Source: Rhodospirillales bacterium
GTDB lineage: Bacteria; Pseudomonadota; Alphaproteobacteria; Reyranellales; Reyranellaceae
Assembly (NCBI GenBank): GCA_009377525.1
Contig: WHTW01000025.1
Span: forward strand, 1-63,154
DNA length: 63,154 bases
Direction: 5' to 3'
A model generated the notes under the pieces. That model worked only from the letters and a program-made list of their open reading frames with translations, was not told the DNA's origin and did not search any database. A program made the position numbers and the translations under genes. Shown piece by piece: positions 22,571-34,518 of the stretch. Within the stretch, counting starts at the first letter, position 1; every line of letters starts with the position of its first letter.

Positions 22571-22644
22571 GTCGTCCTGAGCGCAGCGAAGGACCGCATC
22601 GCCGCTGCAACCAGCACGAGATCCTTCGCTGCGCTCAGGATGAC
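22571..22644. repeat. REP-like palindrome between ispDF and cinA-like gene
   Basis: The arms 22571-22593 and 22622-22644 are complementary over 23 bp with one mismatch (core CCTGAGCGCAGCGAAGGA), around a 28-nt loop. The right arm ends 4 bases before the ispDF stop. Its sequence differs from the repeat at 4485, so a second repeat family is present. It could act as a terminator or mRNA stabiliser for ispDF. Confidence 0.78.
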
Positions 22645-22647
22645 AGT

Positions 22648-23805
22648 CTACTTCCTCGGCACCTCGACGGTAGCCACCGCCTGCGCGGCGATGCCCTCCC
22701 GGCGGCCGATGAAGCCGAGGCCCTCTGTCGTCGTCGCCTTCACGCTTACTCTGTCACGCTCGATGCCGGCGATGCGAGCAATGCTTTCGACCATGGCTTC
22801 GCGGTGCGGGCCGATGCGCGGCGCCTCGCAGACCAGGGTGAGATCGAGGTGGACGATGCGCCCGCCGGCCGCGTCCAGCAGACCGACGGCATGGCGCAGG
22901 AAGCGATCGGACGACACGCCGCGCCATTGCGGATCGGACGGCGGGAAATGCTTGCCGATGTCACCGGCGCCGATCGTGCCCAGCAGCGCATCGGTCAGGG
23001 CATGCAGGGCCACGTCGGCATCGGAATGGCCGGCCAGCGTCCGGCCATGCGGGATGGCGACGCCGCCCAGCATCACCTGGCTGCCGGCGGCGAAGCCGTG
23101 CACGTCGAAGCCGAAGGCGGTGCGCGTTTCCATCGTCGAGACCATGTCACCCGCCGTGGTGATCTTGCGGTTGTCGTCGTGCCCTTCGACCATGACGACG
23201 CGCATGCCGGCGCGCTCGGCGACCGCAGCATCGTCGGTGAGGGCGGTCGCCTCGTGCCTGGCCAGCGACGCCGCTGCCCGATGCGCGGCGAGCAGCTTGC
23301 CAAAGCGGAAGATTTGCGGCGTCTGCGCCCGCCACAGGCCGGACCGCGGCACGGTCCCGGCGAGCACGCCAGCCTCGTCGACTTTCTTCAGGGTGTCGGC
23401 GAGCGGCACGCCCAGCACGGCTCCGTCGATGCCGGGGCGCAAGGCCTCCAGGCAGCCGATGATGTCGGACACCCGCACGAAGGGCCGGGCGGCATCGTGG
23501 ATGGCCACTAGGTCCGGGAACTGCGCTGCCAGGGCTTCCAGTCCGTTCAGGACAGATTGTTGCCGGCTTTCGCCCCCGACGACCGGCGGCGGCAGCCCCA
23601 GTCCCTCGACGGCGGCCTGATAGTGGTCTTCATCGCCAAGGGCGATGACGACCTGGACGCGGTCGATACCCGGTGTCGCCTGGAACACCCCCAGGGTGCG
23701 GCGCAGGACGGGTTGGCCCGCCAAAGTGGCATATTGCTTGGGCAGGGGGCCTCCGAAGCGGCTCCCCCGGCCTCCGGCGACGATCAGGGCGGTGCAGGTT
23801 GGCAC
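22648..23805 (-). CDS. ispDF: Bifunctional IspD/IspF (MEP pathway of isoprenoid synthesis)
   Basis: Fusion of 2-C-methyl-D-erythritol 4-phosphate cytidylyltransferase and MECDP synthase, steps 3 and 5 of the MEP pathway. The IspD half (about 1-225) has the nucleotide loop ALIVAGGRGSRFGGPLPKQY and AIHDAARPF. The IspF half (about 230-385) has the zinc-binding DVHGF, GHSDADVALHALTDALLG and the ending KATTTEGLGFIGR. The fusion is common in alphaproteobacteria. The start codon is GTG. Confidence 0.95.
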   Translation of the reverse strand: MPTCTALIVAGGRGSRFGGPLPKQYATLAGQPVLRRTLGVFQATPGIDRVQVVIALGDEDHYQAAVEGLGLPPPVVGGESRQQSVLNGLEALAAQFPDLVAIHDAARPFVRVSDIIGCLEALRPGIDGAVLGVPLADTLKKVDEAGVLAGTVPRSGLWRAQTPQIFRFGKLLAAHRAAASLARHEATALTDDAAVAERAGMRVVMVEGHDDNRKITTAGDMVSTMETRTAFGFDVHGFAAGSQVMLGGVAIPHGRTLAGHSDADVALHALTDALLGTIGAGDIGKHFPPSDPQWRGVSSDRFLRHAVGLLDAAGGRIVHLDLTLVCEAPRIGPHREAMVESIARIAGIERDRVSVKATTTEGLGFIGRREGIAAQAVATVEVPRK

Positions 23806-23931
23806 GGCCGGCTAGATAACATTGAGCCAGCAGGTGCGCACTCGCGACCGCTTGCGCACCTCGCTGGGACTCGCTATTGCTCGCCCAATTATTGTGCACT
23901 GCACAAGATGCCTATAAACTGATCAGTAGAC

Positions 23932-24939
23932 ATGGATTGCTCAAAGCGTCTGCTTCCTTTGGCCATCGGTCCCGTTCGGATCGAGGACCCTGTCATCCTG
24001 GCTCCCATGTCGGGCGTGACCGACATGCCTTTCCGCCAGATGGTGAAGCGGGGTGGGGCGGGCTTGGTCGTGTCCGAGATGATCGCTTCGGCGGCGATGG
24101 TGCGCGAGAACCGCAAGACGCTGCTGATGGCCAAGAATTCGCCGGAGGAGTTCCCGATGTCGGTGCAACTCGCCGGCTGCGAGCCCGAGGTCATGGCCGA
24201 CGCGGCCAAGCTGAACGAGGACCGCGGCGCTGCCATCATCGACATCAACTTCGGCTGTCCGGTGAAGAAGGTCGTGAACGGCCATGCCGGCTCGTCGCTG
24301 ATGCGCGACGAGGTCCATGCCGCGAAGATCCTCGATGCCACCGCGAAGGCGGTGAAGCTTCCGGTGACGTTGAAGATGCGCACGGGCTGGGATGCGAACA
24401 ATCGCAACGCACCCAACCTCGCGCGCATCGCCGAAGAGTGCGGCATCCGCATGCTGACCGTCCACGGCCGCACGCGCTGCCAGTTCTATGACGGTCACGC
24501 CGACTGGGCGTTCGTGACCAACGTCAAGTCGGCGACCAAGCTGCCGGTGATCGTGAACGGCGACATCAACACCCTCGACGACGTCGATACCGCGCTTGAA
24601 CAGTCGGGCGCCGACGGTGTGATGATCGGCCGTGGCGCCTATGGCCGGCCGTGGTTCCTGAACCAGGCGATCCACTACCTGCGAACCGGCGAGCGGCTCC
24701 CCGATCCGTCGCTTGCCGAGCAGTACGCCATCGTGCGCGCGCACTTCGAGGCGATGCTGTCGCACTACGGCCAGGAAACCGGCGTGCGCATGGCCCGCAA
24801 GCATTTGGGCTGGTATTCCAAGGGCCTGCTGGCATCGGCCGAGTTCCGCGCCGTCGTGAACCGCGAGACCGATCCCGCCAAGGTGCGCACCATGCTGGCC
24901 GCGTTCTTCCTGCCCAACCTCGACCGGCAGGCCGCCTAG
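23932..24939 (+). CDS. dusB: tRNA-dihydrouridine synthase B
   Basis: FMN-dependent reduction of uridines in the tRNA D-loop. The 335 residues form a TIM barrel with the catalytic Cys in [11 protein letters not shown], the RNA/FMN-binding TVHGRTR, and [11 protein letters not shown]. It lies 1 bp before ntrB; dusB (nifR3) upstream of ntrBC is a classic arrangement in proteobacteria. The gene probably heads the ntr transcript. Confidence 0.95.
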   Translation: MDCSKRLLPLAIGPVRIEDPVILAPMSGVTDMPFRQMVKRGGAGLVVSEMIASAAMVRENRKTLLMAKNSPEEFPMSVQLAGCEPEVMADAAKLNEDRGAAIIDINFGCPVKKVVNGHAGSSLMRDEVHAAKILDATAKAVKLPVTLKMRTGWDANNRNAPNLARIAEECGIRMLTVHGRTRCQFYDGHADWAFVTNVKSATKLPVIVNGDINTLDDVDTALEQSGADGVMIGRGAYGRPWFLNQAIHYLRTGERLPDPSLAEQYAIVRAHFEAMLSHYGQETGVRMARKHLGWYSKGLLASAEFRAVVNRETDPAKVRTMLAAFFLPNLDRQAA

Positions 24940-24940
24940 A

Positions 24941-26049
24941 ATGGCGGTGCAGCCCCTCAAGCGCGCCAACGCGGGAAGCGATCAGTTTCCGACGGCGCTC
25001 CTCGATTCGCTGTCGGAGGCGATCGTCGTGGTCGATGCGCGGGGGCTGATCCACTACGCCAACCTGTCGGCCGAGCAGTTCTTCGGCGTCGGCCGCACGC
25101 GCCTGGTCGGCCATCCGCTCGACGAGTTCGTGCCCGAAGACACGCCGCTCTTCTCCCTGCTCGAGCAGGTGCTCATGACGGGCGGCGCGGTCGCCGAGAA
25201 CGGCGTGACGCTCGCATCGCCGCGCATCGGCAACCGGTTCTGCGCGCTGCGCCTCTCGCCGATCGTCGACAGTGATGGCCTGGTCGCGGTCTCCTTGGTC
25301 GAGCAAACCATCGCCCGCAACATCGATCGCCAGATGTCGCATCGCAGCGCCGCCCGCTCGGTGAGCGCGCTGGCCGCCATGCTGGCGCACGAGGTGAAGA
25401 ACCCCTTGTCGGGCATCCGCGGCGCCGCCCAGCTCCTCGAGCAGTCGGTGCCCGATTCCGAGCGCGAGCTGACCGGCCTGATCTGCGAGGAGACCGACCG
25501 CATCGTCGCCCTGGTCGACCGCATGGAGGCTTTCGCCGACGGCCGGCCGATCGACCGCAGTCCGATCAATATCCACCAGGTGCTGAACCACGTCCTGCGC
25601 ATCTCCCAGAACGGCTTCGGCAAAGGCGTGCGCTTCGTCGAGACTTACGACCCCTCGCTGCCCGACGTGCATGGCGACCGCGACCAGCTCATCCAGGTCT
25701 TCCTGAACCTGGTCAAGAACGCCTGCGAGGTGCCGGGCGACGGCGAGCGCGAAATCGAGTTGTCCACAGCCTACCGCCACGGCCTGCGCCTGGCCGTCCC
25801 CGGCCAGCAGGCCAAGGTCAACCTGCCCCTGGTGGTCTCGGTCCGGGACAATGGCCGCGGGGTGTCTGAAGAAATCCGCGCCCACCTGTTTGACGCCTTC
25901 GTCACGAACAAGCCGACCGGAACTGGCCTGGGTCTTGCTTTGGTAGCGAAGATCATCAACGACCACGGCGGGGCGATCGAATTCGAGAGCGAGCCCGGCC
26001 GTACGACTTTTAGGGTTATGTTGCCGTTGCAGTCTCGTCAGGCCCATTC

Positions 26050-26053
<4 letters not shown>
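24941..26053 (+). CDS. ntrB: Nitrogen sensor histidine kinase NtrB
   Basis: Soluble kinase/phosphatase for NtrC, controlled by PII proteins. The 370 residues comprise an N-terminal PAS domain ([21 protein letters not shown], shortened here), an H-box with the phospho-His in [15 protein letters not shown], and the ATP-binding N box LVKNACEV, G1 VRDNGRGV and G2 [12 protein letters not shown]. There is no transmembrane segment, as expected. It overlaps ntrC by 4 bp, which indicates translational coupling. Confidence 0.95.
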
Positions 26054-27521
<1,468 letters not shown>

Positions 27522-27525
<4 letters not shown>

Positions 27526-29777
27526 CTATAGTGACAGCTGCGCTGGGCGTTTCACGCTTGGGCGATGCGACCGCGGCGGTGGCCCGCAGGCTGGGCGGCC
27601 GCGCCGCCGCCGTGTCGCTGGCCGTGCTCGCCATGCTTGCCGGCGCCGCCACCTATGCTTGGCTGGCGGGCTTTGTCCCCACCGCCCTGAGCACGCGCGG
27701 CTGGATCACCGGCCTGCTGGTCGCCGACCTGGTGATCGCCGTGGCGCTGGTGGCGCTGCTGGCGGTACGACTGACCCAGCTCTGGCTCGACCGGCGGCGC
27801 GGTGCCGCTGGCTCGCGCCTGCACATGAGGCTGGTGCTGGTGTGCAGCCTGTTCACCATCACGCCGACGCTGATCGTCGCGATCATCCTGTCGCTGCTGG
27901 TCATCAACCTCACCGACTTCGTGGTCAAGCCGGCCCAGGCCTCGTACGAGGCCGCGCGGGCGATCGGCGAGCCGGTGCGGCGCGCGCGTGAAGAAGAGAT
28001 CCTGCGCGATGTCGGCGCGATCTCGGCTCCGCTGCAGGCGCTGGGCATCGACGGCGTGCGCGACCAGGCGGCGACGACGGCGCTGCTCGAGCGGCTGATC
28101 GACGGCCGACCGATCATCGAGGCGATCGTCATCGATACCGACAAGGACGCTCCCGACAAGGGCGTGCTGGAGCGGGCCGTGGCGCCTAACAGTACGGGCC
28201 TCAAGGATCCGATGCCCCCAGCGCAGGCCATGTGGCGTGCCGTCAACCAGAACGGGCCGGTCGAGATCCAGGCGCCCAACGGCGCCTACTTCGTCATGCT
28301 GCTCTTCGTCGGCGAGCCGCTGTTCCTGGTCACTGGCCATTCCGTCGACCTGCGCGTCGTCGACTACATCAAGAAGATCGAGTTCGCCGGCTCCTTCTAC
28401 TCTCAGATCGAGCAGGCCATGCAGCGCAGCCAGCTCCTGATCTTCGTCGTCTGCGGCGCCATCGCGCTCTTGATGCTGCTGGCCGCCGTGTGGCTCGCCA
28501 TCCTGTTCGCCTCGCGACTGACCGAACCGATCGGCGGGCTGATGGCCGCGGCCGAGCGGGTGAGGGGCGGCGACCTGACGGCGCGCGTCGAGGAGGGGCC
28601 GCCCAACGACGAGCTGGGCCAGCTCGCGCGCTCGTTCAACCGCATGGCGAGCCAAATCGAGCAGCAGCGCGGCGACCTCATCGATGCCAACAAGGAGCTC
28701 GACACCAGGCGGCGGCTGACCGACGCGGTGCTGGCCGGCGTCTCTGCCGGCGTCCTGAGCGTCGACAGCGCGGGCATCATCACCCGCACCAACCGCTCGG
28801 CGCTCGAGCTGCTGGCCTTGCCCGAGGATGGCGTGGTCGAGCGCCCGCTGATCGCCGTGATGCCGGAGCTGGCGCCGCTGGTCGAGCAGGCGGGCGAGCG
28901 ACCGGATCGGCTCACCCAGGGCCAGGTCGAGATCCTGCAGGGCGGCACGCGGCGCATCCTGCTGGTGCGCATCAGTGCGGCGTCTGACGCGGGCTCGGTC
29001 GTCACCTTCGACGACGTGACCGATCTGATGTCGGCGCAGCGCATGGCGGCGTGGGGCGACGTGGCGCGCCGCATCGCGCACGAGATCAAGAACCCGCTGA
29101 CGCCGATCCAGCTCTCGGCCGAGCGGCTGAAGCGCCGCTACCTCAAGCAGATCAAGGAGGACCCGGAGACCTTCTCGATCTGCACCGACACCATCATCCG
29201 CCAGGTCGGCGACATCGGCCGCATGGTCGACGAGTTCTCGTCCTTCGCCCGCATGCCGCGGCCGACGGTGAAGCCCGAGGACGCCAAGGAGCTGTGCCAG
29301 CAGGCGCTGTTCCTGCAGCGCAACGGCAATCCCGACATCCGCTACGTCTCGACCTTGCCCGATCGTCCGGTGCCGTTGATCTGCGACCGCCGGCAGGTGG
29401 CACAGGTCCTGACCAATATCCTCAAGAATTCAGCCGAGGCGATCGAGGGCAGGGAGGCGGCACCCGGCAAGACCCTGCCGCCGGGCGAGATCACGTTGAC
29501 GCTGCGCGACGATGACGCAACGGCGCGCATCATCGTCGACGACAACGGCAAGGGCCTGCCCAAGGAAGGCCGCGAGCGGCTCACCGAGCCGTATATGACC
29601 ACACGCAGCAAGGGCACCGGGCTGGGACTCGCGATCGTCAAGAAGATCATGGAAGATCATGGCGGCTATCTCGCGCTGGATGACCGCGAGGGTGGCGGTG
29701 CGCGCATCAGTCTGGTATTCCGGCGTGACGCGAAGGAAATCGCGTCGGTACGTTCGCACGCGACGGCCGCACAATGA
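27522..29777 (+). CDS. ntrY: Membrane sensor histidine kinase NtrY
   Basis: Sensor of the NtrY-NtrX system linked to nitrogen and redox responses. In the 751 residues, hydrophobic segments at about 25-50, 60-80 and 100-128 are followed by an extracytoplasmic domain. A further membrane segment lies near 305-330, then HAMP ([18 protein letters not shown]), PAS, an H-box [23 protein letters not shown] motif, and the ATP-binding N and G boxes ([30 protein letters not shown]). The start is GTG, overlapping the ntrC stop. The cognate ntrX follows after 35 bp. Confidence 0.95.
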
Positions 29778-29812
29778 TCCGCACGTAAGATCGCGGACAG
29801 TTTGATAGAGTC

Positions 29813-31240
29813 ATGGGCCACGATATTCTCATCGTCGACGACGAGCGCGACATCTGTACGCTGATCGCGGGCATCCTGGAGGATGAGGGCCACGCCGCCC
29901 GCCGCGCCCACAACAGCACCGAGGCCATCGACGCCGTGCGCCAGCGCCGGCCGGCGTTGGTGATCCTCGACGTCTGGTTGCAGGGCAGCGAGCTTGATGG
30001 CCTGCAGCTCCTGGAAGTGATCCGCCGCGAGGAGCCGCCGGTGCCGGTGGTCATGATCAGCGGCCACGGCACAATCGACACTGCCGTGTCGGCGATCAAA
30101 ACCGGCGCCTACGACTTCATCGAGAAGCCGTTCAAGGCCGATCGCCTGCTGCTCGTGGTCGACCGCGCCATCGAGGCCGACCGGCTGCGGCGCGAGAATG
30201 CGAGCCTGCGCCGCAGAGCGGGCGGCGAGGTGACGTTCGTGGGCTCGTCGGGCGCGGCCGCAAACGTGCGCAGCCAGCTCGACCGCGTGGCGCCGACCGG
30301 CAGCCGCGTGCTGATCACCGGCCCCTCAGGCGCCGGCAAGGAGACCGTGGCGCGGCTGATCCACCAGGGTTCCAAGCGGGCGGATGGGCCGTTCGTCGTG
30401 GTCAACTGCTCGGCCATGCCGGCCGAGCGGCTGGAGCTCGAGCTGTTCGGCACCGATGGCGAAAGTGCGGCCGATTCGCTGCGCGTCTCGGGCGCCTTCG
30501 AGATGGCCCATGGCGGCACGCTGCTCCTGAAGGAGGTCGCCGACCTGCCGATGCCGTTGCAGAGCCGCCTGGCGCGCGTGCTGCAGGAACAGTCCTTCAC
30601 CCGTGATGGCGGCACGACCAAGGTCGAGGTCGATGTCCGCGTGCTGGCCTCGACTACGCATGCCTTGCAGGACGAGATCGCGGCCGGCACTTTCCGCGAG
30701 GAGCTTTTTCATCGGTTGAACGTCGTGGGCTTGCGCGTGCCGCCGCTCAGCGAGCGGCGCGAGGATATCCCCGAAGTCGCCAACGACCTGTTGCAGCGCG
30801 TCGCCGACGCCACCGGCCTGCCGGCGCGGCCGATCGGCGAAGACACGCTGGCCGCCCTCCAGGGTCACGACTGGCCGGGCAACGTGCGCCAACTGCGCAA
30901 CGTCATCGAGCGCCTGCTGATCCTGGCGCCGTCCGGCGGCGGGCCGATCCGCGCCGATGCCCTGCCCAACGACGTCAGCGAAGACGCCCCCTCGGTGCTG
31001 CGCTGGGAGAAGGGCGGCGAGATCATGCAATTGCCGCTGCGCGATGCGCGCGAGGTCTTCGAGCGCGAGTACCTGCTCGCCCAGGTGACGCGCTTCGGCG
31101 GCAACATCTCGCGCACCGCGACCTTCGTCGGCATGGAGCGCTCGGCGCTGCACCGCAAATTGAAGTCGCTCGGCCTGCATGGCGGTGCCGTGGACGATCG
31201 CAACGGCGGCGAGGCCGCGATCGAGACTCGAGGAGCGTAA
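29813..31240 (+). CDS. ntrX: Response regulator NtrX with degenerate AAA+ domain
   Basis: Partner of NtrY, 475 residues. The receiver (IVDDERDI, phospho-Asp in VILDVWLQ, Lys in FIEKPFK) looks intact, as does the C-terminal Fis-type HTH (NISRTATFVGMERSALHRKL). The central AAA+ domain keeps Walker A (GPSGAGKET, Lys176). The GAFTGA loop is absent (FGTDGESAADSLRVSGAFE), which is usual for NtrX. The Walker B Asp is replaced by Lys240 in LLLKEVADLP, which is unusual and suggests loss of ATP hydrolysis. Regulation by DNA binding alone is the likely mode. Confidence 0.93.
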   Translation: MGHDILIVDDERDICTLIAGILEDEGHAARRAHNSTEAIDAVRQRRPALVILDVWLQGSELDGLQLLEVIRREEPPVPVVMISGHGTIDTAVSAIKTGAYDFIEKPFKADRLLLVVDRAIEADRLRRENASLRRRAGGEVTFVGSSGAAANVRSQLDRVAPTGSRVLITGPSGAGKETVARLIHQGSKRADGPFVVVNCSAMPAERLELELFGTDGESAADSLRVSGAFEMAHGGTLLLKEVADLPMPLQSRLARVLQEQSFTRDGGTTKVEVDVRVLASTTHALQDEIAAGTFREELFHRLNVVGLRVPPLSERREDIPEVANDLLQRVADATGLPARPIGEDTLAALQGHDWPGNVRQLRNVIERLLILAPSGGGPIRADALPNDVSEDAPSVLRWEKGGEIMQLPLRDAREVFEREYLLAQVTRFGGNISRTATFVGMERSALHRKLKSLGLHGGAVDDRNGGEAAIETRGA

Positions 31241-31243
31241 GGG

Positions 31244-32107
31244 ATGGCGCGTTATGCCTACGTAAATGGACGCTATGTCGATCACCGCGAGGCGAGCGTG
31301 CACGTCGAGGACCGCGGCTATCAGCTGGCCGACGGCGTCTACGAGGTCGTGGGCGTGCGCGACGGCAAGCTCATAGACGAAACGCTGCACATCGACCGGC
31401 TGGGGCGCTCGCTGGGCGAGTTGCGCATCGACTGGCCGGTAGCGCGGCCGACCTTGGGCTTCATCATCCGCGAGCTGATGCGCCGCAACCGCCTGCGCGA
31501 CGGGCTGGTCTACATGCAGGTGACGCGCGGCGTGGCGCGGCGCGACCATGCTTTCCCGACCAAGCCGGTGAAGCCCGCGCTGGTGCTCACGACCAAGAAC
31601 AGCAAGCGGGCGGAGGCCGATCCCGGTCCCGGTATCGCGGTGAAGAGCCATCCCGACATCCGTTGGCAGCGTTGCGACATCAAGACGGTGGCGTTGCTGC
31701 CCAACGTGCTCGCCAAGCAGGCGGCGCGCGAGAGCGGCGCCTACGAGGCCTGGCTGATCGACGGCAAGGGCAACGTGACCGAGGGCGCCTCGACCAATGC
31801 CTGGATCGTCACCAAGGCCGGCGAACTGGTCACCCGCGCCACCGACAACGCCATCCTGGCCGGCATCACGCGCCACACGTTGAAGGTGCTGGCCGGAGAC
31901 CTGCAGCTGACGCTGGTCGAGCGGCCCTTCACCCTGGCCGAGGCCAAGGACGCCAAGGAAGCCTTCATCACCAGCGCCACCTCGTTCGTGACGCCGGTGG
32001 TCAGGATCGACGGCGACGTCGTGGGCGACGGCAAGGTCGGCCCGACAGCGCGGCGGCTGCGCGAAGAATACGTGCGCTTCGCGGCCGACGGCGAGGCGGT
32101 TACGTGA
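31244..32107 (+). CDS. dat: D-amino-acid aminotransferase
   Basis: Fold-type IV PLP enzyme of 287 residues that interconverts D-amino acids and 2-oxo acids, for example supplying D-Glu or D-Ala. Family blocks are YVNGRYVDHREASVHVEDRG, GVYEVV, the PLP lysine region RCDIKTVALLPNVLAKQ, and VTEGASTNAWIV. Branched-chain aminotransferases share this fold, but the DIK-LLPNVLAK block favours the D-specific group. It begins 3 bp after ntrX and overlaps the next gene by 4 bp. Confidence 0.9.
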   Translation: MARYAYVNGRYVDHREASVHVEDRGYQLADGVYEVVGVRDGKLIDETLHIDRLGRSLGELRIDWPVARPTLGFIIRELMRRNRLRDGLVYMQVTRGVARRDHAFPTKPVKPALVLTTKNSKRAEADPGPGIAVKSHPDIRWQRCDIKTVALLPNVLAKQAARESGAYEAWLIDGKGNVTEGASTNAWIVTKAGELVTRATDNAILAGITRHTLKVLAGDLQLTLVERPFTLAEAKDAKEAFITSATSFVTPVVRIDGDVVGDGKVGPTARRLREEYVRFAADGEAVT

Positions 32108-32760
32108 GCAGACCGCAAGGTCTAACGCCGCCGCGCGCCATCCTGTTCGATTGGGACAACACGCTGGTCGACACTTGGCCGACCATCGTCGAGTGCTATC
32201 ACAATACCTTCGCGGCGCTGGGCCAGACGCCGTGGACGGCGCAAGAGGTGCGTGATCGGGCGCACGGTTCGCTGCGCGATGCCTTTCCCGCGTTGTTCGG
32301 CCCCCGCGCGGGCGAAGCCGAGAAAGTGTTCTACGAGACCTTCCATCGCATCCATCTCGAGCGGCTGTCGCCCTTGCCGGGTGCAGTCGAGCTGCTGGAG
32401 CACTGCCACGAACTCGGCTGCTATGTCGCGGTGGTGAGCAACAAGGTCGGCGACAACCTGCGGGCCGAACTGACCCATCTCGGCTGGCAGCGCTGGATCC
32501 AGCGGGCGGTGGGGGCGCGCGACTGCTTGCGCGACAAACCCGCACCCGACCCGATCTTCAAGGCCCTCGACGGCACGGGAATTGCCCCGGACGAGACGGT
32601 ATGGATGGTCGGCGACACCCCGGCGGACCTGAAATGCGCCCATGCGGCCGGCTGTCTGCCGGTTCTGGTGGGCGGCGCCGAGGAGCTGACGGGCCTGTTG
32701 CTGGACCATCCGCCGCGGCTAAGAGCACGGAATTGTAATCACCTGGTGGCATTGCTTTGA
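32104..32760 (+). CDS. HAD family phosphatase (phosphoglycolate-phosphatase-like)
   Basis: A 218-residue haloacid-dehalogenase hydrolase. Motif I is LFDWDNTLVDTWP (nucleophile Asp in DWDNT), motif II is VVSNKVGDNLR, the motif III Lys lies near DKPAPDPIFKAL, and motif IV is WMVGDTPADLKCA. This resembles Gph-like subclass I enzymes. The start is the GTG at 32104, overlapping the dat stop (GTGA). The substrate is not determinable. It is the last gene before the hfq leader. Confidence 0.88.
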   Translation: MSRPQGLTPPRAILFDWDNTLVDTWPTIVECYHNTFAALGQTPWTAQEVRDRAHGSLRDAFPALFGPRAGEAEKVFYETFHRIHLERLSPLPGAVELLEHCHELGCYVAVVSNKVGDNLRAELTHLGWQRWIQRAVGARDCLRDKPAPDPIFKALDGTGIAPDETVWMVGDTPADLKCAHAAGCLPVLVGGAEELTGLLLDHPPRLRARNCNHLVALL

Positions 32761-32820
32761 CCTGATCGTCCCCTATATTTGCGTTAACTCGGTAGCGGGT
32801 AGAGACTCGCGCCTTTCCAA

Positions 32821-32841
32821 CGGCTGCCCAAAAAGCAGCCG
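32821..32841 (+). promoter_or_regulatory. Hairpin in the hfq leader
   Basis: A perfect 7-bp stem (CGGCTGC / GCAGCCG) with an A-rich 7-nt loop (CCAAAAA) lies 24 bases upstream of the hfq ATG. An A-rich loop resembles the ARN-type sites that Hfq binds on its distal face. Autoregulation of hfq through its leader is known in Escherichia coli, so a similar role here is possible but unproven. Confidence 0.4.
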
Positions 32842-32865
32842 GACGCCCAGCAAGAGGCCAAGAAC

Positions 32866-33114
32866 ATGAGTGAAAAGGCACAGAACGTTCAGGACGTCTT
32901 CCTGAACCACCTGCGCAAGAACAAGACACCCGTCACGATCTTCCTTGTGAACGGCGTGAAACTGCAGGGGATCGTTACCTGGTTCGACAATTTCTCGGTG
33001 CTGCTGCGCCGCGACGGCCATTCGCAGCTTGTCTACAAGCACGCGATCTCGACCATCATGCCGGTCACGCCGGTGCAGCTGTTCGACGGCGACAAGGCCG
33101 ACGCAGCGGGTTGA
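32866..33114 (+). CDS. hfq: RNA chaperone Hfq
   Basis: Sm-like hexameric RNA chaperone that mediates sRNA-mRNA pairing. The 82 residues contain the Sm1 motif ([20 protein letters not shown]) and the Sm2 motif with YKHAIST. The N-terminal [19 protein letters not shown] is typical. The C-terminal tail is short, as in other alphaproteobacteria. hflX begins 2 bp after its stop, the classical hfq-hflX pair. Confidence 0.97.
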   Translation: MSEKAQNVQDVFLNHLRKNKTPVTIFLVNGVKLQGIVTWFDNFSVLLRRDGHSQLVYKHAISTIMPVTPVQLFDGDKADAAG

Positions 33115-33115
33115 T

Positions 33116-34465
33116 TTGAGCGAAAACCACGAGCTGAACGGACACCAAAGGCGCAAGCGCAAGGCCGAGGACACCGCCCGGCCGCGGACGGTCGCGGCCG
33201 TGCTGTCGCCTTATGCGCCGGGTGTGCACCGTGAGGAGCGTAATCGCGACGCCAAGCTCGAGGAGGCGGTCGGGCTCGCCCGCGCCATCGATCTCGATGT
33301 GTGTCTGGCCGAGACCGTGCCGCTGCGCCGCGTCACGCCGGCCACGTTGATCGGCAAGGGCGTGGTCGAGCGCGTGAAGGCCAATGTGGAGGAGCAGGGG
33401 ATCGGCTTGGTCGTCGTCGACGATCGGCTGACACCCGTGCAGCAGCGCAACCTCGAAAAGGCGCTGGAGGCCAAGGTCATCGACCGCACCGGGCTCATCC
33501 TGGAGATCTTCGGCGCGCGCGCCCTCACGCATGAAGGCCGCCTGCAGGTCGAACTGGCCGCACTCGACTATCAGCGCGGCCGCCTGGTGCGGTCGTGGAC
33601 TCACTTGGAACGCCAGCGCGGCGGCTTCGGCTTCCTGGGCGGCCCCGGCGAATCGCAGATCGAAATCGACCGCCGCCTGATCGGCGAGCGAATCGTGCGC
33701 ATCAAGCGCGACCTCGAAGGCGTGCGCCGCACGCGCGCCGTCAATCGCGCCGGCCGCCGCAAGGCGCGCCTGCCGACGGTGGCGCTGGTCGGCTACACCA
33801 ATGCCGGCAAGTCGACGCTGTTCAATCGGCTGAGCGGCGCTGCGGTGGTGGCCAAGGACCTGCTGTTCGCCACGCTCGATCCCACCATGCGGTCGATCAA
33901 GCTGCCCAACGGCAAGTCCTGCGTGATCTCCGACACGGTCGGCTTCGTGTCCGACCTGCCGACCCATCTGGTCGAGGCCTTCCGTGCCACGCTCGAGGAG
34001 GTGCTGGAGGCCGACCTGATCGTGCATGTCCGCGACATCGCCCATCCCGACAGCGAACAGCAGCGCGCCGACGTCGAGGCCGTGCTGCACGATCTCGGCG
34101 TCGTCGAGGAAGGGGGAGGGCGGCCGATCATCGAGGCGCTGAACAAGATCGATGCGCTGCCATGCGATGTGCGCCGGCGGCTGGAAACCCGATCCCACAC
34201 CGGCGCCGAGCGCGCGCGGCAGTATCCGGTCTCGGCCATGACCGGGGAGGGCGTCGACCAGCTCCTCGAGGCGATCGGCGGGTTCCTCGGCCGCGCCGGC
34301 GAGGCGCGCGAGGTAGCGGTGCCGCTCAGCGATGGCGCCACCATTGCCTGGCTCTACCGCCATGGCGAGGTGAGGAGCCGACACGACGACGGCGAGATCG
34401 CGCGGCTGACGGTCGCGCTGGATGCCGCCGCCTCGGCTCAGTTCGAACGCAGGCTGGCGCGTTGA
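33116..34465 (+). CDS. hflX: GTPase HflX
   Basis: Ribosome-associated GTPase that splits stalled or heat-damaged ribosomes. The 449 residues have the N-terminal HflX domain ([22 protein letters not shown]), the [20 protein letters not shown] linker signature, and G motifs: G1 [10 protein letters not shown]3 [10 protein letters not shown], and NKID for G4. The TTG at 33116 is the most plausible start, giving [11 protein letters not shown] two bases after hfq. Reading further upstream would overlap hfq. Confidence 0.95.
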   Translation: MSENHELNGHQRRKRKAEDTARPRTVAAVLSPYAPGVHREERNRDAKLEEAVGLARAIDLDVCLAETVPLRRVTPATLIGKGVVERVKANVEEQGIGLVVVDDRLTPVQQRNLEKALEAKVIDRTGLILEIFGARALTHEGRLQVELAALDYQRGRLVRSWTHLERQRGGFGFLGGPGESQIEIDRRLIGERIVRIKRDLEGVRRTRAVNRAGRRKARLPTVALVGYTNAGKSTLFNRLSGAAVVAKDLLFATLDPTMRSIKLPNGKSCVISDTVGFVSDLPTHLVEAFRATLEEVLEADLIVHVRDIAHPDSEQQRADVEAVLHDLGVVEEGGGRPIIEALNKIDALPCDVRRRLETRSHTGAERARQYPVSAMTGEGVDQLLEAIGGFLGRAGEAREVAVPLSDGATIAWLYRHGEVRSRHDDGEIARLTVALDAAASAQFERRLAR

Positions 34466-34518
34466 CACTGGGCTTCCCAGCTACCTATAAGCGGCCCCAT
34501 CCAGATGAAGGAAAGACC

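Noticed and set aside
29813..31240. Absence of GAFTGA in NtrX as a novelty by itself
   Set aside because: Lack of GAFTGA is a known feature of NtrX proteins; only the Walker B change was kept as a finding.
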